Below, piece after piece: positions 1 through 7,785 of a stretch of 64,000 nt of DNA. Within the stretch, counting starts at the first letter, position 1; each line of letters opens with the position of its first letter. The notes under the pieces are model-generated. The model did no database searches. It was not told the origin of the DNA and saw only the letters and a list, made by a program, of their open reading frames with translations. Origin of the DNA: Blastocatellia bacterium (GTDB lineage: Bacteria; Acidobacteriota; Blastocatellia; HR10; J050); the NCBI GenBank assembly GCA_026985075.1, contig JALSQX010000016.1, forward strand, positions 20,268 to 84,267, written 5' to 3'. The position numbers and the translations under genes were made by a program.

Positions 1-102
1 ATGAACCTCCGGCTTGAAGAATCCCCGGCTCTCCCACCAGGGATACCATCGCTTTTCCGCTTCTTTGGGGTTATAGGCCTTGGGAATGTCTTGTGGCGTC
101 AT
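1..102 (-). CDS. valS: Valine--tRNA ligase, N-terminal fragment (runs off window)
   Basis: Only the first 34 codons are inside the window; the gene continues to the left. The visible peptide starts [20 protein letters not shown] and continues with [11 protein letters not shown]. This matches the conserved start of bacterial valyl-tRNA synthetases (the 'KaYnPkevE-W---We--gyF' motif that precedes the catalytic Rossmann domain). ValS charges tRNA-Val in the cytoplasm. It lies downstream of bamD on the same strand, separated by about 160 bp that contains a stem-loop, so it may have its own transcript. The catalytic HIGH and KMSKS motifs are outside the window, so the call rests on the N-terminal match alone. 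Confidence 0.82.
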   Translation of the reverse strand, partial: MTPQDIPKAYNPKEAEKRWYPWWESRGFFKPEVH

Positions 103-118
103 AGGCTTCAAAATGAGT

Positions 119-146
119 GGGGATCAAGCGCGACCACTTGATCCCC
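119..146 (-). terminator. Perfect stem-loop between bamD and valS
   Basis: GGGGATCAAG and CTTGATCCCC form 10-bp perfect arms around an 8-nt loop, 118 bp downstream of the bamD stop and just upstream of valS. Read on the minus strand, a short T-containing stretch follows but no long U-tract. It could be a weak intrinsic terminator or an mRNA-processing hairpin. Confidence 0.5.
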
Positions 147-263
147 TCGCTGGATGACTGCTGCTTTGGCCTCGAGGGCCGGCTCGGAGAACGGCCACGC
201 CGAGGAGATCTCCGGCGATGGCCGCCGACCGCGGGCCCGTGGCGTCACCGGTTGGCTCGCCCA

Positions 264-1442
264 TCACTTTTTGGTCTGGCTCTTTTTCTTCCGCTTCTTT
301 TTGTTCTTTTTCGTCTCTTTCGCCTTCTTGGTTTTCTTCATCTTGGTCTGGCGGGAGGATTGTTCGGCCCCGCCGACGCGAACTTTTTGTTCACCCCGCG
401 CACCGGCCTTGGCGCCCGGCGTGATCGGGCCGGATGGACCGACCACGACGGTGCTCGACGTCGGCGTCACCACGGTCTTGGGTCGCGAGTATTGTTCGGC
501 CGTGGCGATGAGGTCTTCGGTAGTCGTGTCTCGCTTGAGCAACAGGCCATTGCGGGGCACGTGCATGTTGGGATTGGCGATGAGGCTGAGCACGGGTCCG
601 AAAATAGAGCCGAAGAATCCCGGATCGGGGCGTTCCACTCGCGCGGCGATCTCGACCGGCTCGGCTTCGGGGACCGGCTTGCCCATCATCTCGATCATGT
701 TGGCCGCCCGCTGGCGATAGGGACTGTCCGGGAATTGGCGGACCAGCCGCGCCAGATATTTGGCTGCTTCATCCGGCTCTTCCAATTCAAACAACACTTT
801 TCCCAACCGGAACAGCGTTTCGTCCATCTTGGAATATTCGGGATACTCCTCGGCCACCTCCTGTAATCGACTCCGCGCGCCCTTGAGCCGTTTCCGCTTC
901 ATCTGCAGCCGGGCGATTTCCATATCGTGTTCGGCGATGTGATCGCGCACCCGCCGCAGCCACTCCTGGATCTCTTCTTTCCGATCGGTGTTGGGATACC
1001 GCTGGAGCACGGTGAGCAGCGCCTTTTCCGCCTTCTTGGCCGCGGTCACATCGCGATTGGGGGCGAGGATCTGTCGGAGGTGAATGAACGCCACCTGCAT
1101 CAGCGCATCATCGGCGAGCGGGTGGGTGGGGAAGAAATTGGCGAAGTCCTTGTATTCTACGCGAGCCTGGGCTAATGCCTCGGTGGTCCCCTCCCGGTAA
1201 AACGAGTCGGCGATGGCCAGCTTGGCCATGGGCACGTAGGCGCTATCCGGATAGGTGGTGATGAGCGTATTGAGCAATAACCGGCCTACGATGTACCGAT
1301 TCTTATTCAATTCATGCAAACCTTGTTCGAAGAGTTCGATGTCCCGTGGCGTCTCTTTGCCGACATTTTTCTTTCCCCGACCGCAGCCGGTCGCCAGCAG
1401 TCCGACGATCAAAACCAAGGTCACAATCTTTGCCCACTTCAT
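264..1442 (-). CDS. bamD: BamD-like outer-membrane assembly lipoprotein with Lys-rich tail
   Basis: This 392-residue protein has a lipoprotein signal (hydrophobic stretch ending in LLATGC, lipidated Cys at residue 20). It is followed by TPR-like helical repeats (residues about 35-240, e.g. FEQGLHELNKNRY, YPDSAYVPMAKLAIAD, YPNTDRKEEIQEW) typical of BamD/YfiO. BamD is the inner-leaflet outer-membrane lipoprotein that feeds substrates to BamA. The start ATG follows an excellent Shine-Dalgarno (AGGAGGAGG). The usual family length is about 240-290 residues. The extra ~120 residues here are low complexity and end in a run of lysines (KKTKKAKETKKNKKKRKKK). It sits directly downstream of rpe in the PASTA-rpe-bamD-valS run. 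The general family is fairly secure; strict orthology to E. coli BamD is inferred. Confidence 0.8.
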   Translation of the reverse strand: MKWAKIVTLVLIVGLLATGCGRGKKNVGKETPRDIELFEQGLHELNKNRYIVGRLLLNTLITTYPDSAYVPMAKLAIADSFYREGTTEALAQARVEYKDFANFFPTHPLADDALMQVAFIHLRQILAPNRDVTAAKKAEKALLTVLQRYPNTDRKEEIQEWLRRVRDHIAEHDMEIARLQMKRKRLKGARSRLQEVAEEYPEYSKMDETLFRLGKVLFELEEPDEAAKYLARLVRQFPDSPYRQRAANMIEMMGKPVPEAEPVEIAARVERPDPGFFGSIFGPVLSLIANPNMHVPRNGLLLKRDTTTEDLIATAEQYSRPKTVVTPTSSTVVVGPSGPITPGAKAGARGEQKVRVGGAEQSSRQTKMKKTKKAKETKKNKKKRKKKSQTKK

Positions 1443-1476
1443 AGGTCCTACCTCCTCCTTCGATCCTGATCGAAGG

Positions 1477-2154
1477 TCACGTGAAGGCTCGCGCTTGCTG
1501 CTGCCGGGCGATATCGAGCATCTGCCGGACCACAGCAGCCGGATCGGGCGCTCCGAAGATGGCCGATCCGGCGACGATCATGTGGGCCCCGCTGGCGATG
1601 ACCTGTTCCAGATTGTCCGGCGAGATACCGCCATCAATCTCGATTCGCACCGGAAGACCTCGTTGGCGAATGAGTTGATCCAGCCGACGGACCTTTTCGC
1701 AAGATGAGGGGATGAACTGCTGTCCGCCGAATCCCGGATTCACCGACATCACCAGCACATAATCGGCATAGGCCAATCCCTCCTCCACGGCCATGAGCGG
1801 CGTCGCCGGATTGAGGGCAATGCCCGCCTGGCAGCCCAGCTCCCGAATCCGCGTGAGCGCGCGATGAAGATGAGGCGTGGCCTCCACATGGACGGAGATG
1901 AGATTGGCCCCCGCCGCCGCGAATTCCTCCAGATAGCGTTCCGGCTCGACGATCATCAGATGAACGTCCAGCGGCAATGTCGTCGACCGACGCGCCGCGT
2001 CCACAATGAGCGGCCCCACCGTGATGTTGGGCACAAAGCGCCCATCCATCACATCGATGTGAATGAGCGAAGCGCCCGCCTGCTCAACGAGGTGGATTTG
2101 TTCGCCCAGGCGAGTGAAATCAGCCGATAGAATCGATGGCGCAATCTCGATCAT
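1477..2154 (-). CDS. rpe: Ribulose-phosphate 3-epimerase
   Basis: This 225-residue TIM-barrel enzyme interconverts ribulose-5-phosphate and xylulose-5-phosphate in the pentose phosphate pathway. Diagnostic motifs are APSILSADFTRLGEQI at the N-terminus, HIDVMDGRFVPNITVGP (metal-binding His/Asp), HLMIVEP, VLVMSVNPGFGGQQF and EIDGGISPDN. I chose the ATG giving MIEIAPSILSAD, because that is where the family begins. A longer in-frame reading to 2211 would overlap the upstream PASTA gene. It lies 31 bp after the PASTA gene and 34 bp before bamD, so the three are probably co-transcribed. Length and motifs are normal. Confidence 0.96.
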   Translation of the reverse strand: MIEIAPSILSADFTRLGEQIHLVEQAGASLIHIDVMDGRFVPNITVGPLIVDAARRSTTLPLDVHLMIVEPERYLEEFAAAGANLISVHVEATPHLHRALTRIRELGCQAGIALNPATPLMAVEEGLAYADYVLVMSVNPGFGGQQFIPSSCEKVRRLDQLIRQRGLPVRIEIDGGISPDNLEQVIASGAHMIVAGSAIFGAPDPAAVVRQMLDIARQQQARAFT

Positions 2155-2185
2155 AAACCGAGTCTCAGTTGGCAAAGATACAATT

Positions 2186-2548
2186 TTATCTTCTCGAGCG
2201 CAATTGGCCAATGTCGCGCGGTCCGATGCTCACCTGAACCCGAAGAGGTTGGCCGCGTTTGGCCGTCATGCCCGCGGGCGGCCATTGCTTGACGATGGTG
2301 TTGGCCGGTTGCCTCGCATGAATGGTGCTTTTCACCTCCAGATGCAGCCCCGCCTGGCTGGCTCGTCGCTGAGCCGGACCGAGTTTTTGACCCACCACAT
2401 TGGGCACCGTCACCGTCGGTTGATGCATGGCCAAATAGAGGGCGACCGCTGCGCTGGTCACAAACACGAAACCCAGCAGGATCAGAACCAGTGCATCTCT
2501 GACGGCGCCGATGGCGACTTCCAAGATGCGTGCTCGCACTATTTTCAT
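2186..2548 (-). CDS. Single-pass membrane protein with one PASTA domain
   Basis: This 120-residue protein has a short cytoplasmic N-terminus and one transmembrane helix (residues about 17-40, ALVLILLGFVFVTSAAVALYL). A single extracytoplasmic PASTA domain follows (residues about 47-112: TVPNVVGQKLGPAQRRASQAGL ... VKQWPPAGMTAKRGQPLRVQVS). PASTA domains bind muropeptide or beta-lactam-like ligands in penicillin-binding proteins and Ser/Thr kinases, but here there is no kinase or PBP domain. Stand-alone PASTA proteins of this kind sit beside rpe in many acidobacterial genomes (from memory, not checked). Its stop is 31 bp from the rpe start, suggesting an operon. Its precise role is unknown. Confidence 0.85.
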   Translation of the reverse strand: MKIVRARILEVAIGAVRDALVLILLGFVFVTSAAVALYLAMHQPTVTVPNVVGQKLGPAQRRASQAGLHLEVKSTIHARQPANTIVKQWPPAGMTAKRGQPLRVQVSIGPRDIGQLRSRR

Positions 2549-2700
2549 CCCTGAGCTTCTTAACCCTGAAGTCTACCACCTCCTCAAACCGGGTTTCAAC
2601 TGCGATATGCCACCCCTCGCCGACCCTGCTGGCCCGAGCGCGTCGTGGACTCTCCCGTGAAAATAGACGACGGACGACCGACGACGGATGACCGACGTTC

Positions 2701-2873
2701 TCTCTTCATCCCCTCGGTGCGGCTTGCAAAGCCATGAAGGACCCCTTCAATAATAAGTGGCGCGGGCTGCTGGCTTGCATTACATTCCCCGAACGTCCAT
2801 TTTCATCCTTTCGGTGTGCTTCCCGGGCCATGAGGAACGCCATCGAAAAATAAGTGGGGCAAGCTGGCAGCTC
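2701..2873 (+). repeat. Two tandem copies of a short intergenic repeat
   Basis: Two units (about 2701-2781 and 2798-2873) share the order TTCATCC, TCGGTG, a CCATGA-containing stretch, TTCAATAATAAGTGG or TCGAAAAATAAGTGG, then a G/C-rich hairpin half with GGCTTGC or GCAAGC. A related segment lies at 3400-3436, and at least two more are on the opposite strand at about 7600-7710. The family is dispersed and non-coding. Confidence 0.6.
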
Positions 2874-3077
2874 GTGCTCCGCCGTTCAGCGGGTCGATTG
2901 TGTCATGTGATCTCCGGGCCGTGGGCGATTCTGGTGAAGAAGGAAAAATCCACATCCACCCTCGCTGCCGCTCTCCGAGAGAGCCTGTGTTGCTCCTTCC
3001 TCGTTCTTTTCATTGTTCAGCCTTGGCAACGGACTCATCGTCCATGAGTGATGCTCCCGTGGGGCGAAGCGTGACTC

Positions 3078-3350
3078 CTCCCCGCCGACCGGCGGCGGGG
3101 CTTCCAGGAGGGAGGGGAGCGGTCCGCGGGACGAGCTAGCCACGTGATGGCTCCCCGCCGACCGGCAGCGGGGTCTCTCCTGGGTGAGGGATGAGCCTTT
3201 CCACGAGCTGACGACTCTCCGCCAGCCATCGGCGAGGTTTCATGGGGCGGGCCCCGGAGCTGGTCTCCGGAGTCTCTGACGATGGTCAGTTCCTCACCTG
3301 GGAGCTTCCCCCCACTCTCCGAATACCCTGGGGCTGGCCTCCGGGGATCG
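3078..3350 (+). repeat. Left copy of ~270-bp intergenic repeat element
   Basis: Aligned against the reverse complement of 13431-13705, this stretch is nearly identical over long blocks (for example the block containing GAGCTAGCCACGTGATGG and the block containing TTTCCACGAGCTGACGACTC). It is built of several G/C-rich stem-loops such as CCCCGCCGACCGGCGGCGGGG and CCCCGGAGCTNGNCTCCGGGG. No frame is protected by a start signal, so it is probably a non-coding dispersed element. Confidence 0.8.
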
Positions 3351-3370
3351 TTGCGCTCTCGCCTTGATAC

Positions 3371-3401
3371 GCGTGGCGCAAGTCGCCAACTTGCGCCACG
3401 C
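3371..3401. repeat. REP-like perfect hairpin
   Basis: GCGTGGCGCAAG and CTTGCGCCACGC form perfect 12-bp arms around a 7-nt loop. A related hairpin (arms GTTGCGCAAGC) occurs at 57327-57353 and half-sites occur inside the 2.7-kb repeats. This fits a dispersed REP-like palindrome family. Confidence 0.65.
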
Positions 3402-3656
3402 ATTTTCACCCCCTCGGCGTGGCCTATGGGATCATGGCCGACTCCGGTGATCATCACCACAGAGGAAAGGCGCTCTGCGGTCTCCGCCATTTCGGTATCC
3501 TATTTTCGCCGCTCGTCGCGCGGATTCGTCGACGGCTCCCTCGATCCACGTGGGACGAATGGCGAGGCTTGCTTCTCATCGCTGCCGGTGACATACTCTC
3601 TCTGGCGCTCGTTCGAAGCGGATCGCTGACAGAGATACTGGAAGGGGAGTAACATC

Positions 3657-4949
3657 ATGCACAGGAATCATCGCCGGGTCGCCATCGTCGATGGATGCCG
3701 AACGCCGTTTGCCAAAGCCGGAACGCTGTTCAAGCATCTGACGGCTTATGAATTGGGCCGGATCGCCACCGTCGAATTGCTCAATCGAACCGAACTCGAC
3801 CCCAACGAGATCGATGAAGTGATCTTCGGGACGGTGATGCCGAGCATCAAAACGTCCAACATTGCCCGCGAGATCGCCCTGGACGCCGGAATTCCCAAGC
3901 ATGTGCCCGCGTTCTCCGTGGCTCGTGCCTGCGCTTCGGCCAACCAGGCCATCGTCAGCGCGGCCGAGGCCATCATGGTTGGTCGATGCGATACGATCAT
4001 CGCCGGCGGCGCCGAATCGCTGTCCGATCCGCCCATTCTCTTTTCTCCGGCGATGCGCCAGGCCTTTCTCAAGGCGTCCAAGGCCAAATCGCTCGGCGAG
4101 AAGATCGGCGCGTTTCGCGGGATCGGCTGGCGCGATCTGGCGCCCGAGGCGCCGGCCATCGCCGAGCGGGTCACGGGATTGACCATGGGCGAGTCGGCGG
4201 AGAAGATGGCCAAAGAGAACGGCATCTCGCGGGAGGAGCAAGATCGATTCGCCTATCGCAGTCACCGGCTGGCTGCCGCCGCCACCGATGACGGTCGCCT
4301 CACCCGGGAAATCGTTCCCACCCATGTGCCACCCGACTTCACCATCACCGTCAAAAGCGATAACGGCATCCGCCGCGACACGAGCTTGGAAGCCCTCGCC
4401 GCGCTCCCTCCGGTGTTCGATCGACAATATGGATCGGTCACCGCCGGGAACTCATCGCCGTTGACCGATGGCGCTTCGGCGTTGCTCATCATGTCCGAAG
4501 AAAAAGCGAAAGCGCTCGGATATGAACCGCTCGGCTATATTCGCTCGTACGCCTTCGCCGCTCTATCGCCCTGGGATCAGTTGCTGATGGGACCGGCTTA
4601 TGCTGCGCCCCTGGCGCTGGACCGCGCCGGATTGACGCTCAAGGAGATGGATCTCATCGAGATGCACGAAGCCTTCGCCGCTCAGGTCCTCTCTAATATT
4701 CGCGCCTTCGAATCGCGCACGTTCGCCCGGGAAAAACTGGGTCGCGAAGAACCGCTGGGCGAGGTCGATATGGAGAAAGTGAACGTCTGCGGCGGCTCCA
4801 TCGCCATCGGTCATCCGTTCGGTGCTACCGGTGGACGGCTCACCATCACCATTCTCAATGAACTGAAGCGCCGGAGCGGACAGTTTGGCCTCATCACCGT
4901 GTGCGCCGCCGGGGCCATGGGATTCGCCATGGTCGTCGAGCGAGAGTGA
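3657..4949 (+). CDS. fadI: Acetyl-CoA acyltransferase (thiolase, FadI type)
   Basis: This 430-residue thiolase catalyses CoA-dependent cleavage of 3-ketoacyl-CoA in fatty-acid beta-oxidation (or the reverse condensation). The nucleophilic Cys is residue 92 in ARACASANQAI. HEAFAAQVLSN carries the active-site His. GGSIAIGHPFGATGGR and VCAAGAMGFA supply the remaining catalytic His and Cys. The length (430) and the N-terminal RVAIVDGCRTPFAKAGT resemble FadI/trifunctional-beta thiolases more than the ~390-residue PhaA type. ATG follows a strong ribosome binding site (GGAAGGGGAG). No fadJ partner is beside it; an acyl-CoA synthetase is encoded 50 kb away in the window. Confidence 0.93.
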   Translation: MHRNHRRVAIVDGCRTPFAKAGTLFKHLTAYELGRIATVELLNRTELDPNEIDEVIFGTVMPSIKTSNIAREIALDAGIPKHVPAFSVARACASANQAIVSAAEAIMVGRCDTIIAGGAESLSDPPILFSPAMRQAFLKASKAKSLGEKIGAFRGIGWRDLAPEAPAIAERVTGLTMGESAEKMAKENGISREEQDRFAYRSHRLAAAATDDGRLTREIVPTHVPPDFTITVKSDNGIRRDTSLEALAALPPVFDRQYGSVTAGNSSPLTDGASALLIMSEEKAKALGYEPLGYIRSYAFAALSPWDQLLMGPAYAAPLALDRAGLTLKEMDLIEMHEAFAAQVLSNIRAFESRTFAREKLGREEPLGEVDMEKVNVCGGSIAIGHPFGATGGRLTITILNELKRRSGQFGLITVCAAGAMGFAMVVERE

Positions 4950-5067
4950 GAGCCCTCGAAAAATGTTGTGGAGTGGCGTCTTCTCCCGCAACCATTGCTG
5001 GACGGCGCCCGACTTCCCCTCGGACGCACTCCTGCCCGACGAGAGAGAGGCCGTCCTCGATCGCATC

Positions 5068-7251
5068 CTAGCGCCCTCGGAGGCGAAGCTCCTTGAGGAT
5101 GTTCTCGGCGTGGCCGACTTTTTCGGTCACAAATAACACGTAACGAATGTCGACGGCGATGCCACGTGAGAGCGCCGGATTGAACACGTAATCGCTCCCC
5201 AATCCTTCGTAGTTGCCATCGAAGATGACGCCGATGAGTTCGCCCCGCCCATTCATAACCGGGCTGCCGGAATTGCCGCCGGTGATATCCACGTCGGAGA
5301 TGAATGCCACCGGCACATCGCCCAATCGCGGGTCGGCGTAAGGGCCGAAATCCTTGGCTCGTTCCAGCGCCTTGAGCGACTCGGGGACGTCGAACGGCTC
5401 TCGACCGGTGTCTTTCTCAATGACGCCTCGGAGCGTCGTCACATAGTCGTAGAAGACGGCATCGCGCGGCTTGTATCCCCGGATTCGCCCGTAGGTGAAG
5501 CGCAACGTCCGGTTGGCGTCGGGATAAAGCGGCGTCTTCTTCCATCGGTTCATCCCTTCGATGTAGAGCGGACGAAGCCGGGTCACCGTCGCGACGAATT
5601 TCTGGAACCGTCGGTTCAACTGGTCTAATTCAGCCTGCGCGTCGGCGACGAACGTGAGGATAGGGTCATCGAGCGCCCGCCATTCCGCAACCGTCATATC
5701 GAAGAATGTGATGATGGCTTCAGCAGAGGCGAAGCGAGGACTCTCCAGCACCTGACGGGCGAATGCCTCTTCCGCTCGTCGCCGCTCCTGGCCGCTCTTG
5801 CCGGCGAACAATTTTTCTACTGCTTCGATCTTCTGCCCCTTGGGCAGCTCATCGGCCTTGGCCAGAAACAGTTCGATGAACGCGCGCTCGGTCTCGACAT
5901 CGCGGCGTTTCCACTGTTCGGGAAGCGATCGTTTGATCCGTTCTATTGCTCGCTCCGACAGTTGAGGCGAACGCTCAGATTCGGGCTTGTCTCGCTCCAG
6001 AGCGTAAGCCCATGCGGTGGACAGCAGGCTGAGCGTGTCGCTCGCGTTGAGCAAACTGCCGAGCACGTTTTGCCGCATGTCGTATCGTTCCAGATCTCGA
6101 TATGCCTCGGCGAATTCATCGAGCAGATGCCCATATCGCGCTTTCCATTTCGGCCTGTCGTTCACCGCCTGCATGAACGCTGCCTCTTCCGCTCGACGCC
6201 GCTCCAGCAAGTGAGAGCGACGCAGTCCTTGCAGAGAGCCCTGAAAATTTTTCAACGCATTGCTCAAGCCGAAAACCTGGCTGGCGTAGCGGAGGGCCAG
6301 TTCGGGGTCGCGCTTCTCGGCGCGTCGGAGCAGATCGATCTGACGTTGCAGGATGTCAATTTGATAAGGGTAGAGTCGTCGCTGGCGATAAGCGATGGAA
6401 GCGGATTCGCGATGACGGAACGTGGTGCCCGGATAGCCGAGAACCATGACGAAGTCGCCCTCCCGGTATCCGTGCAAAGAGAGGGTGAGAAATTTCTCCG
6501 GCGTGTACGGGATGTTCTTCTCCGAATACGGAGCCGGCCGACCATCCGGTCCAACGTAAGCGCGCAGGAAAGCGAAATCGCCCGAGTGTCGGGGCCATTC
6601 GAAGTTATCGGGATCGCCGCCGAAATACCCGATGGCCCGCGGCGGCGCGTAGACGATGCGAACATCGGGGAGCACCTGGAAGGTGATGAGATAATATCGA
6701 AGCCCGTGGAGCATCTCGACGACGCGCGCCCGAATGCCCTCGTCTTTCTTCTCCGCCGCTCGGGCGATCTCTCGGCGTCGAGCCGCGATGGCCCGCTCCC
6801 GTTCGTCGGGAGACATCTTCTCGGTCACCGCCGAGAGGACGTCACCGGTGACGTCTCGGAGGCTCCTGGTGATGGAGACGGTGTAATTGGGGGCCGGCAA
6901 TTCCTCGGCGCGGGTTCGAGCCAGGAATCCCGTTCGGCTGTAATCTTTGGCCGGCGTGCTGGCGGCGACCAGCGCTTCGTAGGCCACATGATGGTTGGTC
7001 AGGATGAGGCCTTCGGGGGAGACGAACGCGCCGGTGCCGCCATCGACGATGACGACGGCATCAGAGAGGCTCGGCCTCTGAGGGTCGTAGATGTCCCGAG
7101 GCGCGAGCTTGAATCCCATCTTTCGCATTTTGGCCAGAGGCAGCTCCTTCACCGTATTCGGGAGCCACATGCCCTCGTCGGCCCAGAACGAGAATGGAGC
7201 GGCCAATACCATGAAACCGATGAGCAAAGCGGTCACGATTCGATATCGCAT
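5068..7251 (-). CDS. S46-family dipeptidyl-peptidase (DPP7-like)
   Basis: This secreted serine exopeptidase of 727 residues removes dipeptides from peptide N-termini in the periplasm. A signal peptide (MRYRIVTALLIGFMVLAAPF) precedes the family signature DEGMWLPNT. The catalytic triad is visible: His in LTNHHVAYEAL (H88), Asp in GDPDNFEWPRHSGDF (D215) and Ser in DITGGNSGSPV (about residue 661). IFDGN downstream carries Gly where DPP11 enzymes have Arg, which points to DPP7-like preference for non-acidic residues (inference). I chose the ATG at 7251, since a GAGG ribosome binding site and the signal peptide begin there; an ATG at 7266 is an alternative. It is convergent with fadI and divergent from the GH31 gene. 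Confidence 0.93.
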   Translation of the reverse strand: MRYRIVTALLIGFMVLAAPFSFWADEGMWLPNTVKELPLAKMRKMGFKLAPRDIYDPQRPSLSDAVVIVDGGTGAFVSPEGLILTNHHVAYEALVAASTPAKDYSRTGFLARTRAEELPAPNYTVSITRSLRDVTGDVLSAVTEKMSPDERERAIAARRREIARAAEKKDEGIRARVVEMLHGLRYYLITFQVLPDVRIVYAPPRAIGYFGGDPDNFEWPRHSGDFAFLRAYVGPDGRPAPYSEKNIPYTPEKFLTLSLHGYREGDFVMVLGYPGTTFRHRESASIAYRQRRLYPYQIDILQRQIDLLRRAEKRDPELALRYASQVFGLSNALKNFQGSLQGLRRSHLLERRRAEEAAFMQAVNDRPKWKARYGHLLDEFAEAYRDLERYDMRQNVLGSLLNASDTLSLLSTAWAYALERDKPESERSPQLSERAIERIKRSLPEQWKRRDVETERAFIELFLAKADELPKGQKIEAVEKLFAGKSGQERRRAEEAFARQVLESPRFASAEAIITFFDMTVAEWRALDDPILTFVADAQAELDQLNRRFQKFVATVTRLRPLYIEGMNRWKKTPLYPDANRTLRFTYGRIRGYKPRDAVFYDYVTTLRGVIEKDTGREPFDVPESLKALERAKDFGPYADPRLGDVPVAFISDVDITGGNSGSPVMNGRGELIGVIFDGNYEGLGSDYVFNPALSRGIAVDIRYVLFVTEKVGHAENILKELRLRGR

Positions 7252-7785
7252 ATTCGTTTTCCTCATCACGTGGGAATGGATTCGGCCACCGTCTTATTGG
7301 CGTGGCAGGTGATCGGGGGGTTGACTTCGAGCAAGTGGGCGGCGGCTTTGATCGATTCAGTGAGCCAGTGCATAGCGAGCAGGACAGTGTACGCCAACCG
7401 ATCCGGAATGTTCAATTGGCGTGAAGAATTTTCTCGATCGCTTCTCACATACAAATCGCTCGAGTAATCACCCATCTTCTCTTCCTGTTAGGCCCAATGG
7501 TGAAAATGATGTGACATGAGCAAGCTGCTTGTGTCACACTCTTCCTTCGCTGGGATTGGCAATGGTCTGCAGGCGTTGCGTCGCAATGCCATGATGATAA
7601 AAGTGAGCGTTTCTCGAGGGAATCACTCGTGGACTTGGAGGCTACACCGAATGGACGAAAACGAACTATTTTTGAAGGAGGCGCCCATGACCTCGTGAGC
7701 CACACCCCAAGGATGTAAATGGGCTCGTTGGAGGACGTCGCGCAAGAGGCTATCTTACGTCACACTATCGTCGAAGGAGCTCACC
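7252..7785. other. Spacer between divergent S46 and GH31 genes
   Basis: About 530 bp without a convincing gene. The segment at about 7600-7710, read on the minus strand, contains two further degenerate units of the short repeat seen at 2701-2873 (elements such as CATTCGGTGTAGCC, CCTTCAAAAATAGTTCG). The right end carries the probable GH31 promoter. Confidence 0.6.
7728..7756 (+). promoter_or_regulatory. Possible sigma-70 promoter of the GH31 gene
   Basis: TTGGAG, a 17-bp spacer and TATCTT lie 30 bp before the GH31 start codon. Each hexamer matches consensus at four of six positions with optimal spacing. There is no experimental support. Confidence 0.4.

Larger units (their letters stand above)
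2549..3656. other. 1.1-kb non-coding spacer with hairpin repeats
   Basis: No convincing gene is present; reading frames here are short and lack start signals. The spacer holds two tandem copies of a short repeat (about 2701-2781 and 2798-2873), a related third segment (about 3400-3436), a long inverted-repeat element (3078-3350) and a perfect 12-bp hairpin (3371-3401). These are listed separately. It probably also carries the promoters of the minus-strand PASTA-rpe group and of the thiolase gene, but no clear -35/-10 could be assigned. Confidence 0.7.

Noticed and set aside
5962..7467. 501-residue plus-strand frame opposite the S46 peptidase
   Set aside because: The minus strand encodes the peptidase with an intact catalytic triad and signal peptide.
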